A stretch of 64,000 nucleotides of DNA from an uncultured Alphaproteobacteria bacterium (GCA_947367055.1 CANBCI010000001.1:1-64000); one strand, 5' to 3'. Positions 18,145 through 28,853 are shown, counted from the first letter of the stretch. Notes: generated by a model not told the origin, from the letters alone. Translations and numbers: made by a program.

Positions 18145-18870
18145 TTATTCCGCAACAGTTTCTGTTTCGGTTTCTGTCGCTTGCTGTGCGGCGTCATTGT
18201 TGTTCAACGATGTCGGAACCGGCAAATCAGCGTGTTCTTTTTTAACCGCGTCGGTTACCAGCACAAACGTGCCGTTTGCACCCGGAACGGCGCCTTCGAC
18301 GAAAATCAAATTTTCCGCCGCATCCGTGCCGAATACTTTCAAATTCTGAACCGTGACGGTTTCATTACCCATCTGGCCCGCCATTTTCTTGCCTTTCAAA
18401 ACACGGCCCGGCCATTCACGCATACCCGTACCACCGATTGAACGATGAGCCTTCAAAACACCGTGTGTTGCTTCCTTACCGCCAAAGTTATGGCGTTTCA
18501 TCGCACCCTGGAATCCCTTACCTTTGCTGGTCGCTTGAACATCGACAAATTGACCGGCAATAAAATGAGACGCCGACAACTGTGTTCCCGCCGGAATTAC
18601 GCAATCGTCAGTTACGCGAAATTCTACAACCTTGCGATACGGTTTTACGCCGGCCTTTTCCGCCGCGACCTTTTGTGGTTTGGCGACATGCTTTGCCTTG
18701 GCTTCACGCAGCCCCAAAATATTGGCCACATAACCGTTCTTGTCCATTGTACGATTTCCGATAACAGCGCAATCACCCACCGCCAAAACCGTCACCGGGT
18801 GTGCCACGCCGCCGTCATCATACAGGCGTGTCATTCCTATTTTTGTTGTAATCAATCCGCTACGTTTCAT
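18145..18870 (-). CDS. rplC: 50S ribosomal protein L3
   Basis: This 241-residue L3 is an assembly initiator that reaches the peptidyl-transferase centre. 'GKGFQGAMKRHNFGGKEATHG' carries the conserved loop, including the usual position for the methylated Gln. The C-terminus has an added Thr/Glu/Gln tail of about 30 residues. It lies between rpsJ and rplD. Confidence 0.97.
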   Translation of the reverse strand: MKRSGLITTKIGMTRLYDDGGVAHPVTVLAVGDCAVIGNRTMDKNGYVANILGLREAKAKHVAKPQKVAAEKAGVKPYRKVVEFRVTDDCVIPAGTQLSASHFIAGQFVDVQATSKGKGFQGAMKRHNFGGKEATHGVLKAHRSIGGTGMREWPGRVLKGKKMAGQMGNETVTVQNLKVFGTDAAENLIFVEGAVPGANGTFVLVTDAVKKEHADLPVPTSLNNNDAAQQATETETETVAE

Positions 18871-18939
18871 TTTTATTTGCCTTTTTTTCTGTCAGAGGTT
18901 GACACGTTTTTTAATTGCATCCCATGTCAACCTAACAAT

Positions 18940-19251
18940 TTACAATTTAATCTTTACATCGACACCCGACGCCAAATCCAACTTCATCAAAGCATCAACA
19001 GTCTGAGGGGTTGGATTAACAATATCGACAACCGCTTTATGATTGCGGATTTCGAACTGTTCGCGCGACTTTTTATCGACGTGCGGCGAACGGTTGACTG
19101 TAAATTTCTTAATCAATGTCGGCAAGCGAACGGGCCCAACGACATCTGCGCCGGTGCGCTTTGCAGTTTTGACTATTTCATCAACCGATTCAATCAATAT
19201 ACGGTGATCAAACGCCGTCAATTTAATGCGAATTTTAGATGCAGGTACCAT
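18940..19251 (-). CDS. rpsJ: 30S ribosomal protein S10
   Basis: This 103-residue S10 has the typical '[29 protein letters not shown]' loop that reaches into the head. The protein also serves as NusE in antitermination. The start is ATG at 19251. It begins the S10 section and lies 78 bp after tuf. Confidence 0.98.
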   Translation of the reverse strand: MVPASKIRIKLTAFDHRILIESVDEIVKTAKRTGADVVGPVRLPTLIKKFTVNRSPHVDKKSREQFEIRNHKAVVDIVNPTPQTVDALMKLDLASGVDVKIKL

Positions 19252-19329
19252 TTTGTTCGTTTTCCTTATTTTTACCCGGGCCGGTAATCACTGGCGTTTC
19301 ATCCAGTTACACCGACCCGATTTATTACA

Positions 19330-20517
19330 TTATTTGATAATTTTCGATACGACACCCGCGCCGACCGTGCGTCCGCCTTCGCGGATAGCAAAGCGACGGC
19401 CTTCGTCCATAGCAATAGGAGCAATCAATTGCACCGTGATACGGACATTGTCGCCCGGCAGAACCATTTCTTTGTCCGCCGGCAGTGTGATTGTACCGGT
19501 TACGTCTGTCGTGCTGAAGTAGAACTGCGGACGATAGTTAGAGAAGAATGCCGTGTGGCGGCCGCCTTCTTCTTTCGTCAAGATATAAACTTCAGCTTCG
19601 AATTCAGTGTGCGGGGTGATGGAACCCGGTTTGCAGATAATCTGACCGCGTTCAACATCTTCCTTCTTGGTGCCGCGCAGCAACAAACCAACGTTATCGC
19701 CGGCTTCACCCTGATCCAGCATCTTGCGGAACATTTCAACACCGGTTACGGTTGTTTTCTGTGTCGGACGCAGACCAACGATTTCGCATTCGTCACCAAC
19801 TTTGATAACACCGGATTCAACACGACCCGTCACAACGGTACCACGACCGGTGATTGAGAACACGTCTTCAATCGGCATCAAGAACGGCTTGTCAACCGGA
19901 CGTTCCGGCATCGGGATGAATTCATCGCAGGCCTTCAACAAAGCATCGATGGATTCTTTGCCCAGACCGTCTGATTTGCCTTCCAATGCGGAAACAGCGG
20001 AACCACGGATAATCGGGGCATTGTCGCCGTCGAAATCATTCGCAGACAACAGTTCGCGGATTTCCATTTCAACCAATTCCAACAGTTCGGCGTCGTTCGC
20101 CAAATCGCACTTGTTCAGGTAAACAACGATTTTCGGAATACCAACCTGACGCGCCAACAGAATGTGTTCACGTGTCTGAGGCATCGGGCCGTCTGTCGCC
20201 GCAACCACCAAAATCGCACCGTCCATCTGGGCCGCACCGGTAATCATGTTTTTAACATAGTCCGCGTGTCCCGGGCAGTCAACGTGCGCGTAGTGACGAT
20301 GATCTGTTTCATATTCAACGTGAGAAGTGTTAATTGTTATGCCGCGGGCCTTTTCTTCCGGGGCGTTATCGATTTTATCAACACCCTTTTCTTTGTCGGC
20401 GCCGACGCCATAGTAGTGAACAATAGCGGCAGTCAATGTCGTCTTACCATGGTCAACGTGACCGATGGTACCGATGTTAACATGCGGCTTGGTTCTTACG
20501 TACTTTTCTTTTGCCAT
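19330..20517 (-). CDS. tuf: Elongation factor Tu
   Basis: This 395-residue GTPase delivers aminoacyl-tRNA to the ribosome. It has G1 'GHVDHGKTT' (18-26), G3 '[12 protein letters not shown]' (about 81-92) and G4 'NKCD' (about 136-139), followed by domains 2 and 3. GGAG precedes the ATG. It is the only tuf copy in the window, between fusA and rpsJ. Confidence 0.99.
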   Translation of the reverse strand: MAKEKYVRTKPHVNIGTIGHVDHGKTTLTAAIVHYYGVGADKEKGVDKIDNAPEEKARGITINTSHVEYETDHRHYAHVDCPGHADYVKNMITGAAQMDGAILVVAATDGPMPQTREHILLARQVGIPKIVVYLNKCDLANDAELLELVEMEIRELLSANDFDGDNAPIIRGSAVSALEGKSDGLGKESIDALLKACDEFIPMPERPVDKPFLMPIEDVFSITGRGTVVTGRVESGVIKVGDECEIVGLRPTQKTTVTGVEMFRKMLDQGEAGDNVGLLLRGTKKEDVERGQIICKPGSITPHTEFEAEVYILTKEEGGRHTAFFSNYRPQFYFSTTDVTGTITLPADKEMVLPGDNVRITVQLIAPIAMDEGRRFAIREGGRTVGAGVVSKIIK

Positions 20518-20627
20518 AGTTTTCTCCTTAGGCTTGGCTTGTTAATCGATTTGGACATTTGATTTCCGATTTTATTTGGATTTCAGCCCTAATAATAAAC
20601 CAGAAATCAAAAATCACAATCTTTTTT

Positions 20628-22709
20628 TTATTTTGTCAGTTTTTTTATAACTTCATCTGCGACGTTCTGCGGAACTTCGTCATAGTGCGACAATTCCATG
20701 TACGGATTTGCACGCCCCTGGGACAAAGAACGCAATGTCTTGACATACCCGAACAGGTTGGCCAACGGAACAAACGCCGAAATCAACTGATTTCCGAACT
20801 GGGTTTCAATTCCATTGATTTGGCCACGACGGCTGTTTAGGTCACCAATGATGTCCCCGACGTATTCTTCCGGCGTATTGACCGAAAGTTTCATAATCGG
20901 TTCCAACAATTTGGGCGCCGCTTTTTTCATCGCTTCGCGGAAGCAAGCACGCGCCGCAATTTCAAAGCACAATACATTAGAGTCAACTTCGTGATATTTA
21001 CCATCTACCAATGTCGCCTTGAAATCTACAGTCGGATAGCCAATCAGAACACCTGTCTGCTGGGCTATCTTCAAACCCTTTTCAACACCCGGGATGTATT
21101 CTTTCGGAATCGCACCACCGACAATCTTGTTTTCAAATTCATAACCCTGGCCCGGTTCCAGCGGCTGGAACTCAATCTTGACCTGGGCGTACTGACCCGA
21201 ACCACCAGATTGTTTCTTGTGAGTGTATTCTTCGGTAATCGGTTTGCGGAATGTTTCGCGGTATGCAATGCGCGGTTCGCCGACATTAACATCAACCTTG
21301 AATTCACGCAACAAACGATCAACCAAAATTTCCAAGTGCAGTTCACCGACACCCGCCAAAATCGTCTGGCCGGATTCTTCGTCAACAGATACGCGGAAAG
21401 ACGGATCTTCCTTGGCCAGCGCCTGCAGACCCAGCGACATCTTTTCAATGTCCGCCTTGGTCTTGGGTTCAACGGCGATGCTGATAACCGGTTCCGGGAC
21501 ATGGATGTTTTCCAGAACAATCGGGTTGGATTCATCGCACAGTGTATCACCGGTAATCGTTTCTTTCATACCGACCAATGTGATAATGTCACCGGCCGAC
21601 GCTTCCTTGATTTCTTCACGGTTGTTGGAATGCATCAGCAACATGCGCCCAACGCGTTCACGTTTGTCACGATTGGAATTGTAGACATACGAGCCGGATG
21701 TTAATTTACCAGAATAAATACGGATGAACATCAGGTTTCCAACGAACGGATCATTCGCGACCTTAAACGCCAGCGCGCTGAACGGTTCTTTCGGGTCCGC
21801 ATGACGTTCCGCAACCGTTTCGCCATCCATTTTGGTCCCCTTAATCGCCGGAATATCCAACGGGCTCGGCAAATAATCGACAATTGCATCCAACAGAGGC
21901 TGCACACCCTTGTTCTTGAACGCGGTACCGCACAAAATCGGGTTGAAGTTCTGGTTAATTGTACCCTTGCGGATTAACTTTTTGATTGTTTCCGTATCCG
22001 GAACCTTGCCTTCCATGTAGGCTTCCATGATTTCATCATCCAGCGTCACAACTTCTTCAATCAATTTGTTGTGCAGCTCTTCAGCCTTGGCCTTCAGTTC
22101 TTCGGGAATTTCCTTTACATGCGGGTCTTTGCCTAAATCGTCTTCCCAGACAATTGCGCGCATTTCGACAACGTCTACGACGCCGGCAAAATCCGCCTCG
22201 GCCCCGATCGGGAAATTAACAACCAACGGATTAGCCCCCAGGCGTTCGCGAATCATATCGACACAGCGGAAGAAATTCGCCCCGATGCGGTCCATTTTGT
22301 TAATAAAGCAAATACGCGGAACATTATAGCGGTCAGCCTGGCGCCATACGGTTTCAGTCTGGGGCTGAACACCGGAAACGGATTCAAACACCGCAACCGC
22401 GCCGTCCAAAACGCGCAGCGAACGTTCCACTTCCATTGTAAAGTCAACGTGCCCCGGGGTGTCAATCAAATTGATACGATGATCACGCCAAAAGCATGTT
22501 GTTGCGGCGGACGTAATTGTGATGCCGCGTTCCTGTTCCTGTTCCATCCAGTCCATAGTGGCACCGCCATCGTGAACTTCACCGATTTTATATGTTTTAC
22601 CGGTATAGAAAAGGATACGTTCCGATGTAGTTGTTTTACCAGCGTCAATATGGGCCATAATGCCGATATTGCGGTACATATGCAAAGGTGCGGTTTTTCC
22701 AACAGACAT
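20628..22709 (-). CDS. fusA: Elongation factor G
   Basis: This 693-residue translocase GTPase has G1 '[15 protein letters not shown]' (18-32), switch-II 'DTPGHVDF' and 'NKMD', followed by domains II to V. Domain IV carries '[15 protein letters not shown]'. It lies between rpsG and tuf, as in the classic str operon. Confidence 0.99.
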   Translation of the reverse strand: MSVGKTAPLHMYRNIGIMAHIDAGKTTTSERILFYTGKTYKIGEVHDGGATMDWMEQEQERGITITSAATTCFWRDHRINLIDTPGHVDFTMEVERSLRVLDGAVAVFESVSGVQPQTETVWRQADRYNVPRICFINKMDRIGANFFRCVDMIRERLGANPLVVNFPIGAEADFAGVVDVVEMRAIVWEDDLGKDPHVKEIPEELKAKAEELHNKLIEEVVTLDDEIMEAYMEGKVPDTETIKKLIRKGTINQNFNPILCGTAFKNKGVQPLLDAIVDYLPSPLDIPAIKGTKMDGETVAERHADPKEPFSALAFKVANDPFVGNLMFIRIYSGKLTSGSYVYNSNRDKRERVGRMLLMHSNNREEIKEASAGDIITLVGMKETITGDTLCDESNPIVLENIHVPEPVISIAVEPKTKADIEKMSLGLQALAKEDPSFRVSVDEESGQTILAGVGELHLEILVDRLLREFKVDVNVGEPRIAYRETFRKPITEEYTHKKQSGGSGQYAQVKIEFQPLEPGQGYEFENKIVGGAIPKEYIPGVEKGLKIAQQTGVLIGYPTVDFKATLVDGKYHEVDSNVLCFEIAARACFREAMKKAAPKLLEPIMKLSVNTPEEYVGDIIGDLNSRRGQINGIETQFGNQLISAFVPLANLFGYVKTLRSLSQGRANPYMELSHYDEVPQNVADEVIKKLTK

Positions 22710-22756
22710 GGTCTTCTTTCCTTATTTTTTGTTGTCTTTTTTTACCTATATATTTA

Positions 22757-23230
22757 TTACCAGCGGAAATGGGCAAACGCCTTGTTCGCTTCGGCCATTT
22801 TATGCGTGTCAATTTTCTTTTTGAACGCGCCGCCCTGGCCGTTCAATGCATCACGCAGTTCGCCGAACAGACGATCCTTCATAGAACGTTCGCCGCGTTT
22901 GCGCGCAAACATAATCAACCAGCGCAAGGCCAATGTCTGCTGACGCACAGGGCGCACTTCGACCGGAACCTGATAAGTCGCACCGCCAACACGACGGCCC
23001 TTGACCTCAACCGAAGGTTTCAAGGCATCAACCGCTTCCAAGAAAGCAGCCAATTCATCACCGTCTTTTGCGATTTTTTTCAGTTCATCCAGCGCATCGT
23101 AAACAATCGCTTCGGCAACTTCTTTTTTGCCGTCCAGCATTACCATATTTATACATTTTGCAACAACCAGATTGTTGTACTTTGAATCCGGCAGAATTTC
23201 ACGTTTCGTTGCGCTTTTGCGTCTTGACAT
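22757..23230 (-). CDS. rpsG: 30S ribosomal protein S7
   Basis: This 157-residue S7 is the primary head-assembly protein. The N-terminal '[22 protein letters not shown]' and '[15 protein letters not shown]' are conserved. It lies between rpsL and fusA. Confidence 0.98.
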   Translation of the reverse strand: MSRRKSATKREILPDSKYNNLVVAKCINMVMLDGKKEVAEAIVYDALDELKKIAKDGDELAAFLEAVDALKPSVEVKGRRVGGATYQVPVEVRPVRQQTLALRWLIMFARKRGERSMKDRLFGELRDALNGQGGAFKKKIDTHKMAEANKAFAHFRW

Positions 23231-23306
23231 TTTGTTTTTCCTTTTTGTTTCTTCACCGGAGCGCGCGGCCCCAATTACTCACGCGAACTGCGTCGCATGC
23301 CTGTTA

Positions 23307-23678
23307 TTATTTCTTTACCTTTGCACCATACAGGGAACGGCCCTGCTTTCTGCTTTCAACACCCTTGGTATCCAAAACACCGCGGATAATGTGGTATTTA
23401 ACACCGGGCAAGTCCTTTACACGACCGCCACGAATCATAACCACGCTGTGTTCCTGCAGGTTATGGCCTTCGCCGGGAATGTATGCCGTAACTTCGCGGC
23501 CATTCGCCAGTTTTACACGGGCAACCTTACGTTGCGCCGAATTAGGTTTTTTAGGTGTGGTTGTATAAACGCGGGTGCAAACGCCGCGTTTCTGCGGAGA
23601 TTCCATCATATCCGGCGCCGTGGATTTCACGACTACCTTTTTACGAGGCTTCCGAATCAGTTGATTTACTGTTGGCAT
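23307..23678 (-). CDS. rpsL: 30S ribosomal protein S12
   Basis: This 123-residue S12 is a decoding-centre protein. The loop '[19 protein letters not shown]' and '[13 protein letters not shown]' keep the wild-type lysines at the positions that change in streptomycin resistance (near 43 and 88). It is the first gene of the long ribosomal block, 150 bp downstream of a near-perfect promoter. Confidence 0.98.
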   Translation of the reverse strand: MPTVNQLIRKPRKKVVVKSTAPDMMESPQKRGVCTRVYTTTPKKPNSAQRKVARVKLANGREVTAYIPGEGHNLQEHSVVMIRGGRVKDLPGVKYHIIRGVLDTKGVESRKQGRSLYGAKVKK

Positions 23679-23826
23679 TCAAAATCTCTTTGTTTTTCCT
23701 TAATTTTGCTTGCACAAAACCTGCCTACCAGACTTATTTCAACGGAAATTCCGTGATTATAAATCTGTCAAAGTATGCAGATTTCTGTGTTTTTTTTCTT
23801 TCCTTGTTTACACGGAAAGCGAACCT

Positions 23827-23855
23827 ACTATAACCCCGCACCCCGGTATTGTCAA
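23827..23855 (-). promoter_or_regulatory. Strong promoter of the ribosomal block
   Basis: On the minus strand TTGACA (23850-23855) and TATAGT (23827-23832) have a 17-bp spacer and a GC-rich spacer end. The predicted start near 23820 gives a leader of about 140 nt before rpsL. The rest of the 300-bp gap to the next gene is AT-rich, with no gene seen. Confidence 0.85.
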
Positions 23856-23984
23856 GGAAAAACTGGGGAAAATTATCAAAAAAGCGGGACAAAAACCCAA
23901 GATTTTAAGCTTATTTTAACCATTATAAAAACGCACAAAAATTTTATTTGTAATCATTACAAAATAATTATTTTTCGCCTATTA

Positions 23985-24746
23985 CTAGAACTGGACAGAA
24001 AATTCAATTCCCAATTTCCAATAGTCATCATATGCCCGTCGACGCGAATGTGTATCGGTTGTCTTGAAATGATATTTTAAATACGGGTGAACGGACGCCC
24101 GGTCCGACATATTGTAGACCATGCCTGCGGTGGCGGCACTGTGCTGAACCTCGCCCGGTTTATTGATTTGGGAAAAATCATACTGATATTTTATAATTGC
24201 GGCATATTTTTTCATAAAATAATACATCAGCTCGCCCGTCAGGTGCAAATTCCAAAAATCAAACGGGTCGGCCCAGACATATTGGCCGGTCACCTTGAAC
24301 GCCCATTGAAAATCGCCCCATGCGACACCATGCACGCGAAAGCCACCGTCAACATTGTTATTTCCGATACGCCGGTCGGTATCCGCATTTTTTGTAAATG
24401 CGAAGCCATAATCCGCCATTACATCCAATTTTAACGGGAATGTTTTTATTATCTTGTATTTCATGCCGATTTGCGCATCAGAATAATCATTACTGTTACT
24501 AAAAGAAACGGTCCAGTCGTCGGCAAATGTATAATCCAGTTCGACGCCGGTGTCGTCAATGCGCCCCGCCCGCCAGTTTGTGCGCGAAGTGCCGCTTTTG
24601 TTTTTACCGCTTTTGAATGCAAAGCCAAATGTCGCGGAAAATTCCCCGTCTTGGGTTAAACGACTGACATCCAAGCGTGCGGCATGCGCGGTGGTACAGA
24701 ACGCAAACAGCAATGCGATAAAAACAATTGAATATCTTGCTATCAT
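23985..24746 (-). CDS. Outer-membrane beta-barrel protein
   Basis: This protein of about 253 residues has a signal peptide (MIARYSIVFIALLFAFCTTAHA) and then alternating amphipathic strands rich in Tyr, Phe and Trp. It ends in Phe (EFSVQF), the usual signature for BAM-dependent insertion. Start at 24746 is chosen because the longer frame (from 24800) places a poor sequence before the signal peptide; no strong ribosome site is seen. It could be a small porin-like or OmpW/MipA-type barrel; the subfamily is not recognised. Confidence 0.75.
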   Translation of the reverse strand: MIARYSIVFIALLFAFCTTAHAARLDVSRLTQDGEFSATFGFAFKSGKNKSGTSRTNWRAGRIDDTGVELDYTFADDWTVSFSNSNDYSDAQIGMKYKIIKTFPLKLDVMADYGFAFTKNADTDRRIGNNNVDGGFRVHGVAWGDFQWAFKVTGQYVWADPFDFWNLHLTGELMYYFMKKYAAIIKYQYDFSQINKPGEVQHSAATAGMVYNMSDRASVHPYLKYHFKTTDTHSRRRAYDDYWKLGIEFSVQF

Positions 24747-24808
24747 GCGCCAATTGTTGCAAAGCCCACCCGCCCCAGACAATAGGAAGAAATGCAACAA
24801 ACAAAATT

Positions 24809-24829
24809 CCCCGGCATGCCGGGGAATAA
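24809..24829 (-). terminator. Intrinsic terminator after the acyl-CoA ligase gene
   Basis: The perfect palindrome TTCCCCGGCATGCCGGGGAA is followed on the minus strand by a T-rich tract. An identical hairpin with about 30 bp of shared sequence occurs at 38573-38592. Confidence 0.85.
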
Positions 24830-24848
24830 AAACACGATGACAGAAAAC

Positions 24849-26522
24849 CTATTTTTCATCTTTTAGGCCAAGCGTATCCTTTACCGGGTCGATAATTGTG
24901 GTTTTGGCACTGTCCAGCGTCCGTATCAGCGCACGCCGGATTTTCCCACTGATTGTCATGGGGAGACTCTCCACAAATTCAATCACGCGCGGACATTTAT
25001 ACGGCGCAGTGCGGGATTTTACATGATTTTGCAACTGCTTTACCAAAATGTCGCTTGCCTGGAAATATTTATTCAGAACAATTGTCGCCTTGACCGCCAT
25101 GCCACGGGACGGGTCCGGGATTCCGGTAACGGCAACCTCGCGTACGGCGGGATGCTCGGTCAGGACACTTTCCACCTCAAACGGGCTGATGCGGTATCCG
25201 GCGCTTTTAATCAAATCGTCATTACGGCCGACAAACCAAAAATATCCGTCCGCATCACGGTACGCAACATCACCCGTATGGTATATTCCGTCACGATATG
25301 CGGCGGCAGTCAACTTTTCGTTTTTATGATAGCCCTGAAACAATCCGACCGGGCGCCCATTTTTTAATGAAACGCATATTTCCCCGACCGTGCCGTCCGG
25401 AACCGCGCGCCCGCGTTCGTCCAACAATTGTATGTCCCAACCTGCCGCCGGCATACCCATGCTGCCGGGTTTTGGTTCAATCCATTCATTGTTAAACAGC
25501 ATTACGCATGTTTCCGTCTGGCCGAACCCTTCGCGCAGTTTAATGCCGGTCATGTTCAGGAAACGTTCAAAAACTTCGGGATTTAACGCCTCGCCCGCAA
25601 TTTCAGCCTTTTCAAGTGCAGACAGGTCATACTTTGTAAAATCGGCATGTATCAGCATTTTATACGCCGTCGGCGGCGCACAGAAAGATGTCACATGATT
25701 TTCTGAAATTGCGGTCAACAAATCGTGCGCGGTGAACACGCCTGCAAAATCAAAGACGAACACCGTGGCGCCTGCCATCCATTGGCCGTACATTTTCCCC
25801 CACGAGCATTTTGCCCAGCCCGATTCGGACAATGTAAAATGAATGTCGCCGTCATGTAAGCGCTGCCAGAACACGGCCGTATTTATATGCCCCAGGGGAT
25901 ATGTATAATTATGCGCCACCATTTTCGGCATGTCGGTCGTACCACTGGTAAAATACACGACCATCGTGTCCGTGTTTTCATTTGGCACGCGCGCAAAAGT
26001 TTCTGGGTACTCCTTCAATGCGGTGTCAATGTCATCTGTTGTGAATATTTCAACCGCACCGTTTGCGGCCGCATTTATCTCATTTAATATATGACCGTCG
26101 TCAAACGCAAATATGGCGCGCACGGCGGCGGTGTCAATTCTGTATTTTATATCTTCGGCCTTTAACTGATTGGTTGACGGAATCGGAATCGCACCCAATT
26201 TGTGCATCGCCATCATCAGAACCCAGTATTCCCACCGCCGCCGCATAAACAGAAGCACCGTATCCCCCCGTTTAATACCGCGCGCCGTCATAAAATTAGC
26301 CAGCGCGTTTGACATGCGCGACAGTTCTGAAAACGTGATTGTTTTTTTCTCGCCCGCGCTATCGCACCAGATCAGGGCCACCCTGCCCGGTTCTTCCTTG
26401 GCGATTGCGTCAACGACATCATATGCGAAATTAAAGTTTTCCGGGACATTTACCGCACCGTTTTCCACATAGTCACGATAGGAGTCAAACTTTAACCGCT
26501 GCAAGAATTTTTTTGCAAACAT
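24849..26522 (-). CDS. Acyl-CoA synthetase (AMP-forming ligase, medium-chain/benzoate-CoA-like)
   Basis: This 557-residue adenylate-forming enzyme activates a carboxylic acid with ATP and CoA. Motifs seen are the P-loop 'YFTSGTTDMPK' (about 190), 'EGFGQTETCVM' (about 335), 'YHTGDVAYRDADGYFWFVGRNDDLIKSAGYRIS' and the C-terminal catalytic lysine in 'TISGKIRR'. Start at 26522 follows AAGGA; the longer in-frame ORF runs antisense into the tRNA gene and is an artefact. The exact acid is unknown. The gene is monocistronic, between a barrel gene and tRNA-Pro. Confidence 0.92.
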   Translation of the reverse strand: MFAKKFLQRLKFDSYRDYVENGAVNVPENFNFAYDVVDAIAKEEPGRVALIWCDSAGEKKTITFSELSRMSNALANFMTARGIKRGDTVLLFMRRRWEYWVLMMAMHKLGAIPIPSTNQLKAEDIKYRIDTAAVRAIFAFDDGHILNEINAAANGAVEIFTTDDIDTALKEYPETFARVPNENTDTMVVYFTSGTTDMPKMVAHNYTYPLGHINTAVFWQRLHDGDIHFTLSESGWAKCSWGKMYGQWMAGATVFVFDFAGVFTAHDLLTAISENHVTSFCAPPTAYKMLIHADFTKYDLSALEKAEIAGEALNPEVFERFLNMTGIKLREGFGQTETCVMLFNNEWIEPKPGSMGMPAAGWDIQLLDERGRAVPDGTVGEICVSLKNGRPVGLFQGYHKNEKLTAAAYRDGIYHTGDVAYRDADGYFWFVGRNDDLIKSAGYRISPFEVESVLTEHPAVREVAVTGIPDPSRGMAVKATIVLNKYFQASDILVKQLQNHVKSRTAPYKCPRVIEFVESLPMTISGKIRRALIRTLDSAKTTIIDPVKDTLGLKDEK

Positions 26523-26601
26523 AATAAATCCTTTTTTTTGCCACCTATAAATATGGAAATATACACAAAACTTTACAAGTGCAAATAAAAAATAAAAGTT
26601 G

Positions 26602-26630
26602 TTGATTTTTTTTTCAAACGGGTGCATAAT
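26602..26630 (+). promoter_or_regulatory. Promoter of tRNA-Pro
   Basis: TTGATT (26602) and CATAAT (26625) are separated by 17 bp and lie about 30 bp upstream of the mature tRNA 5' end. Confidence 0.6.
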
Positions 26631-26660
26631 CGCCCCAGTCATCGGACAAAAATCAGTTCT

Positions 26661-26737
26661 CGGAGTATAGCTCAGTCTGGTAGAGCGCTGCGTTCGGGTC
26701 GCAGAGGTCGTAGGTTCGAATCCTGTTACTCCGACCA
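26661..26737 (+). tRNA. tRNA-Pro (anticodon CGG)
   Basis: The cloverleaf is complete: acceptor CGGAGTA/TACTCCG, D-arm, anticodon stem CTGCG/CGCAG around the loop TTCGGGT with anticodon CGG, T-arm containing GGTTCGAATCC, discriminator A and an encoded CCA. An intrinsic terminator follows at once. Part of its 3' half recurs in broken form at 26803-26973. Confidence 0.97.
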
Positions 26738-26743
26738 TAAATT

Positions 26744-26780
26744 AAAACCGCCCCAAAATGGGGTGGTTTTAATTTATCCG
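26744..26780 (+). terminator. Terminator of tRNA-Pro
   Basis: A near-perfect inverted repeat (ATTAAAACC-CCCC and GGGG-GGTTTTAAT) begins 6 bp after the encoded CCA. A related hairpin recurs at 26996-27028. Confidence 0.8.
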
Positions 26781-26802
26781 TTTGATATCAAGGATGAGAA
26801 CC

Positions 26803-26973
26803 GTAGGTTCGACAACAAGTAGGCAAGACAAACGAAGTGTGGTCGCGCCGTCACGGTTGCCCCGCAGGCACATGTGTGCCGAGGGACTATGAGTGAACGA
26901 AAACGAGCCATGGCGAAGTTTGAGTACTAACGAATGCCCCGCAGGCACATGTGTGCCGAGGGAATCCTGTTAC
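26803..26973 (+). other. Interrupted copy of the tRNA-Pro 3' region (possible integration scar)
   Basis: GTAGGTTCGA at 26803-26812 matches the tRNA T-arm at 26710. GAATCCTGTTAC at 26962-26973 matches the adjoining tRNA bases at 26718. About 150 bp lie between them and carry a 29-bp direct repeat. A second terminator like that of the tRNA follows. No ORF is evident. It resembles the footprint of an element that used the tRNA 3' end, but short matches could be chance. Confidence 0.45.
26858..26963 (+). repeat. 29-bp direct repeat containing a hairpin
   Basis: Bases 26858-26886 and 26935-26963 are identical. Each contains the palindrome GGCACATGTGTGCC flanked by CCCC and GGG. The copies are 77 bp apart in a non-coding stretch beside tRNA-Pro. 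Confidence 0.9.
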
Positions 26974-26995
26974 ACACTTTCACCACAGCCCATCC

Positions 26996-27028
26996 AACCC
27001 GCCCCAAAATGGGGCGGGTTTAATTTTT
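26996..27028 (+). terminator. Intrinsic terminator hairpin
   Basis: AACCCGCCCC / GGGGCGGGTT followed by TAATTTTT. It is similar to the tRNA-Pro terminator and lies 60 bp before the ABC exporter gene. Confidence 0.75.
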
Positions 27029-27088
27029 ATGAAAAAATCCATATTTTGTGATATAATTCACAATACTTTAATCATGGAGAAGAGAATC

Positions 27089-28846
27089 ATGGCGTTTCCA
27101 AAAACCCTGAATAAATTTTATATAGATGTATTCAAACAGCATAAATTTGGAATTACGGGATATTGGATTCTGCGTATTTTCAACAAGGCGTCTGATTTTG
27201 TGTTCCCCGCCCTGCTGGCCAAATATGTCGTACGGGCACTGGAAATAAAACCAATCGGCGAAATATCGTTTCCGGACATTATGCCGATATTAAGTCTGCT
27301 GACCATATGGATTGTCACATATATATGTTGCGATATATTAGAACAATGTTTCGAGGCATCAGTCTATCCGCGAACCAAGGAAACATCGCATGTAAAAATG
27401 TACCAATACCTAATCGACCGTTCAATGGCGTTTTATAAAAGTCATTCGGCCGGTTATTTGGAATCACAGGCAAAATATGTAATCAACGGCACATGGAGCC
27501 TGATGTTCAAATATCCGACACGCGTATTTGCAATTCTGCTGGGGATTGTCGTGAACTTTGGAATGATGTTTCAACTGCACGGAATATTTTGCGCGCTGAT
27601 TGGCGGCGTGTTGTTGTTCCGGGTGTTGCATGCGTGCCGCTATATGGGGCAAATGTCCCAGTCGCATGTAAAGGTTGCGGAAAATGCGGCGGTCGTTGCC
27701 GGAAAAAACATAGACATGCTGTCAAATTTCCTTAATCTGAAAATATTTGGGAATATTCGCCGCGAGCAGCAATATATTGGCGAATATTTTAACCAGTGGA
27801 CACGCGCCAAAGAAAAAAATCTGTGGATTCAGTTAAAATTTTATGCGCTGCCGATGACTATGGAATTTATCACATTGATTCTGGTTATGTTCCTGGCATC
27901 ATATTTTTATATAAACGGCCGAATGGATTTGTCAGAGGTCGCCTTTGTTATGACCGCGTTTTTCGGGCTGCGTTCATGCGTTGTCAACTTTGTATGGGAC
28001 ATGCCGGATTTATTGGAGGTATATTATTCCGCATCCCAGGCGTTCAATAATCTAACCCGAACATCCGACAGTCTGTGCAATGTAAAAACCGGCAACAAAT
28101 CATGCCGATATGACGGAATGATTCAGTTCAAGAACGTATCGTTCAAATACGACGACGAATGGGTTATACGAAACGTCAACCTGTGCATACACAAGGGCGA
28201 AAAAATCGGCATAGTCGGCCCCAGCGGTTCGGGGAAAACCACGCTGGTAAACCTGCTGATGCATCTGTATGATGTGACCGACGGCAACATAGAAATAGAC
28301 GGCACCGACATACGCGAATTCAATTCACAGTCATTGAAAAAAATTATTTCGTTCGTCCCCCAGGAATCAATTCTGTTCAACCGGACACTGGCGCAAAACA
28401 TATCTTATGGCACGCCGAACGCATCGCGCAATGCCGTAATCGCCGCCGCAAAGCAAGCCCAGGCACATGATTTCATCATAAAAACCGAAGATGGATACGA
28501 CACCGTCGTCGGCGACCGCGGCGTAAAATTATCCGGCGGCCAGCGCCAACGCATAACCATTGCGCATGCAATACTTAAAAATTCGCCGATACTGCTGCTG
28601 GACGAAGCGACCAGCGCACTTGATTCGGAAACAGAATTGAAAATTCAGGAATCGCTAAACGGACTGATGAAAAACCGTACGACAATCGCGATTGCACACC
28701 GTCTGTCGACGTTGAAACAAATGGACAGAATAATTGTAATGGAACGCGGACAAATCGTCGAATGCGGAACACATTCACAACTTATTAAACGACGTGGCGG
28801 CGTGTATGCAAAACTGTGGAAAATGCAATACAGCGGATTTATGTGA
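27089..28846 (+). CDS. ABC exporter, fused membrane and ATPase domains
   Basis: This 585-residue half-transporter has an N-terminal type-IV exporter membrane domain with about six helices (residues 20-330), then an ATPase domain with Walker A 'GPSGSGKTT', signature 'LSGGQRQRITIAHAIL', Walker B 'ILLLDEATSALD' and the H-loop 'AIAHRLSTL'. It resembles lipid or peptide exporters; the substrate is unknown. I use the ATG at 27089, which follows GGAGAAGAG; earlier in-frame starts run through the repeat and terminator region. A terminator follows the gene. Confidence 0.92.
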   Translation: MAFPKTLNKFYIDVFKQHKFGITGYWILRIFNKASDFVFPALLAKYVVRALEIKPIGEISFPDIMPILSLLTIWIVTYICCDILEQCFEASVYPRTKETSHVKMYQYLIDRSMAFYKSHSAGYLESQAKYVINGTWSLMFKYPTRVFAILLGIVVNFGMMFQLHGIFCALIGGVLLFRVLHACRYMGQMSQSHVKVAENAAVVAGKNIDMLSNFLNLKIFGNIRREQQYIGEYFNQWTRAKEKNLWIQLKFYALPMTMEFITLILVMFLASYFYINGRMDLSEVAFVMTAFFGLRSCVVNFVWDMPDLLEVYYSASQAFNNLTRTSDSLCNVKTGNKSCRYDGMIQFKNVSFKYDDEWVIRNVNLCIHKGEKIGIVGPSGSGKTTLVNLLMHLYDVTDGNIEIDGTDIREFNSQSLKKIISFVPQESILFNRTLAQNISYGTPNASRNAVIAAAKQAQAHDFIIKTEDGYDTVVGDRGVKLSGGQRQRITIAHAILKNSPILLLDEATSALDSETELKIQESLNGLMKNRTTIAIAHRLSTLKQMDRIIVMERGQIVECGTHSQLIKRRGGVYAKLWKMQYSGFM

Positions 28847-28853
28847 CGTATTC

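Noticed and set aside
26523-26738. N-terminal extension of the acyl-CoA ligase frame ('GFEPTTSATRTQRSTRLSYTP')
   Set aside because: This is the well-known translation artefact of an antisense tRNA gene; the real start at 26522 has a ribosome site.
26858-26963. CRISPR array from the 29-bp direct repeat
   Set aside because: Only two copies, one spacer-like gap of 48 bp, no leader and no cas genes.
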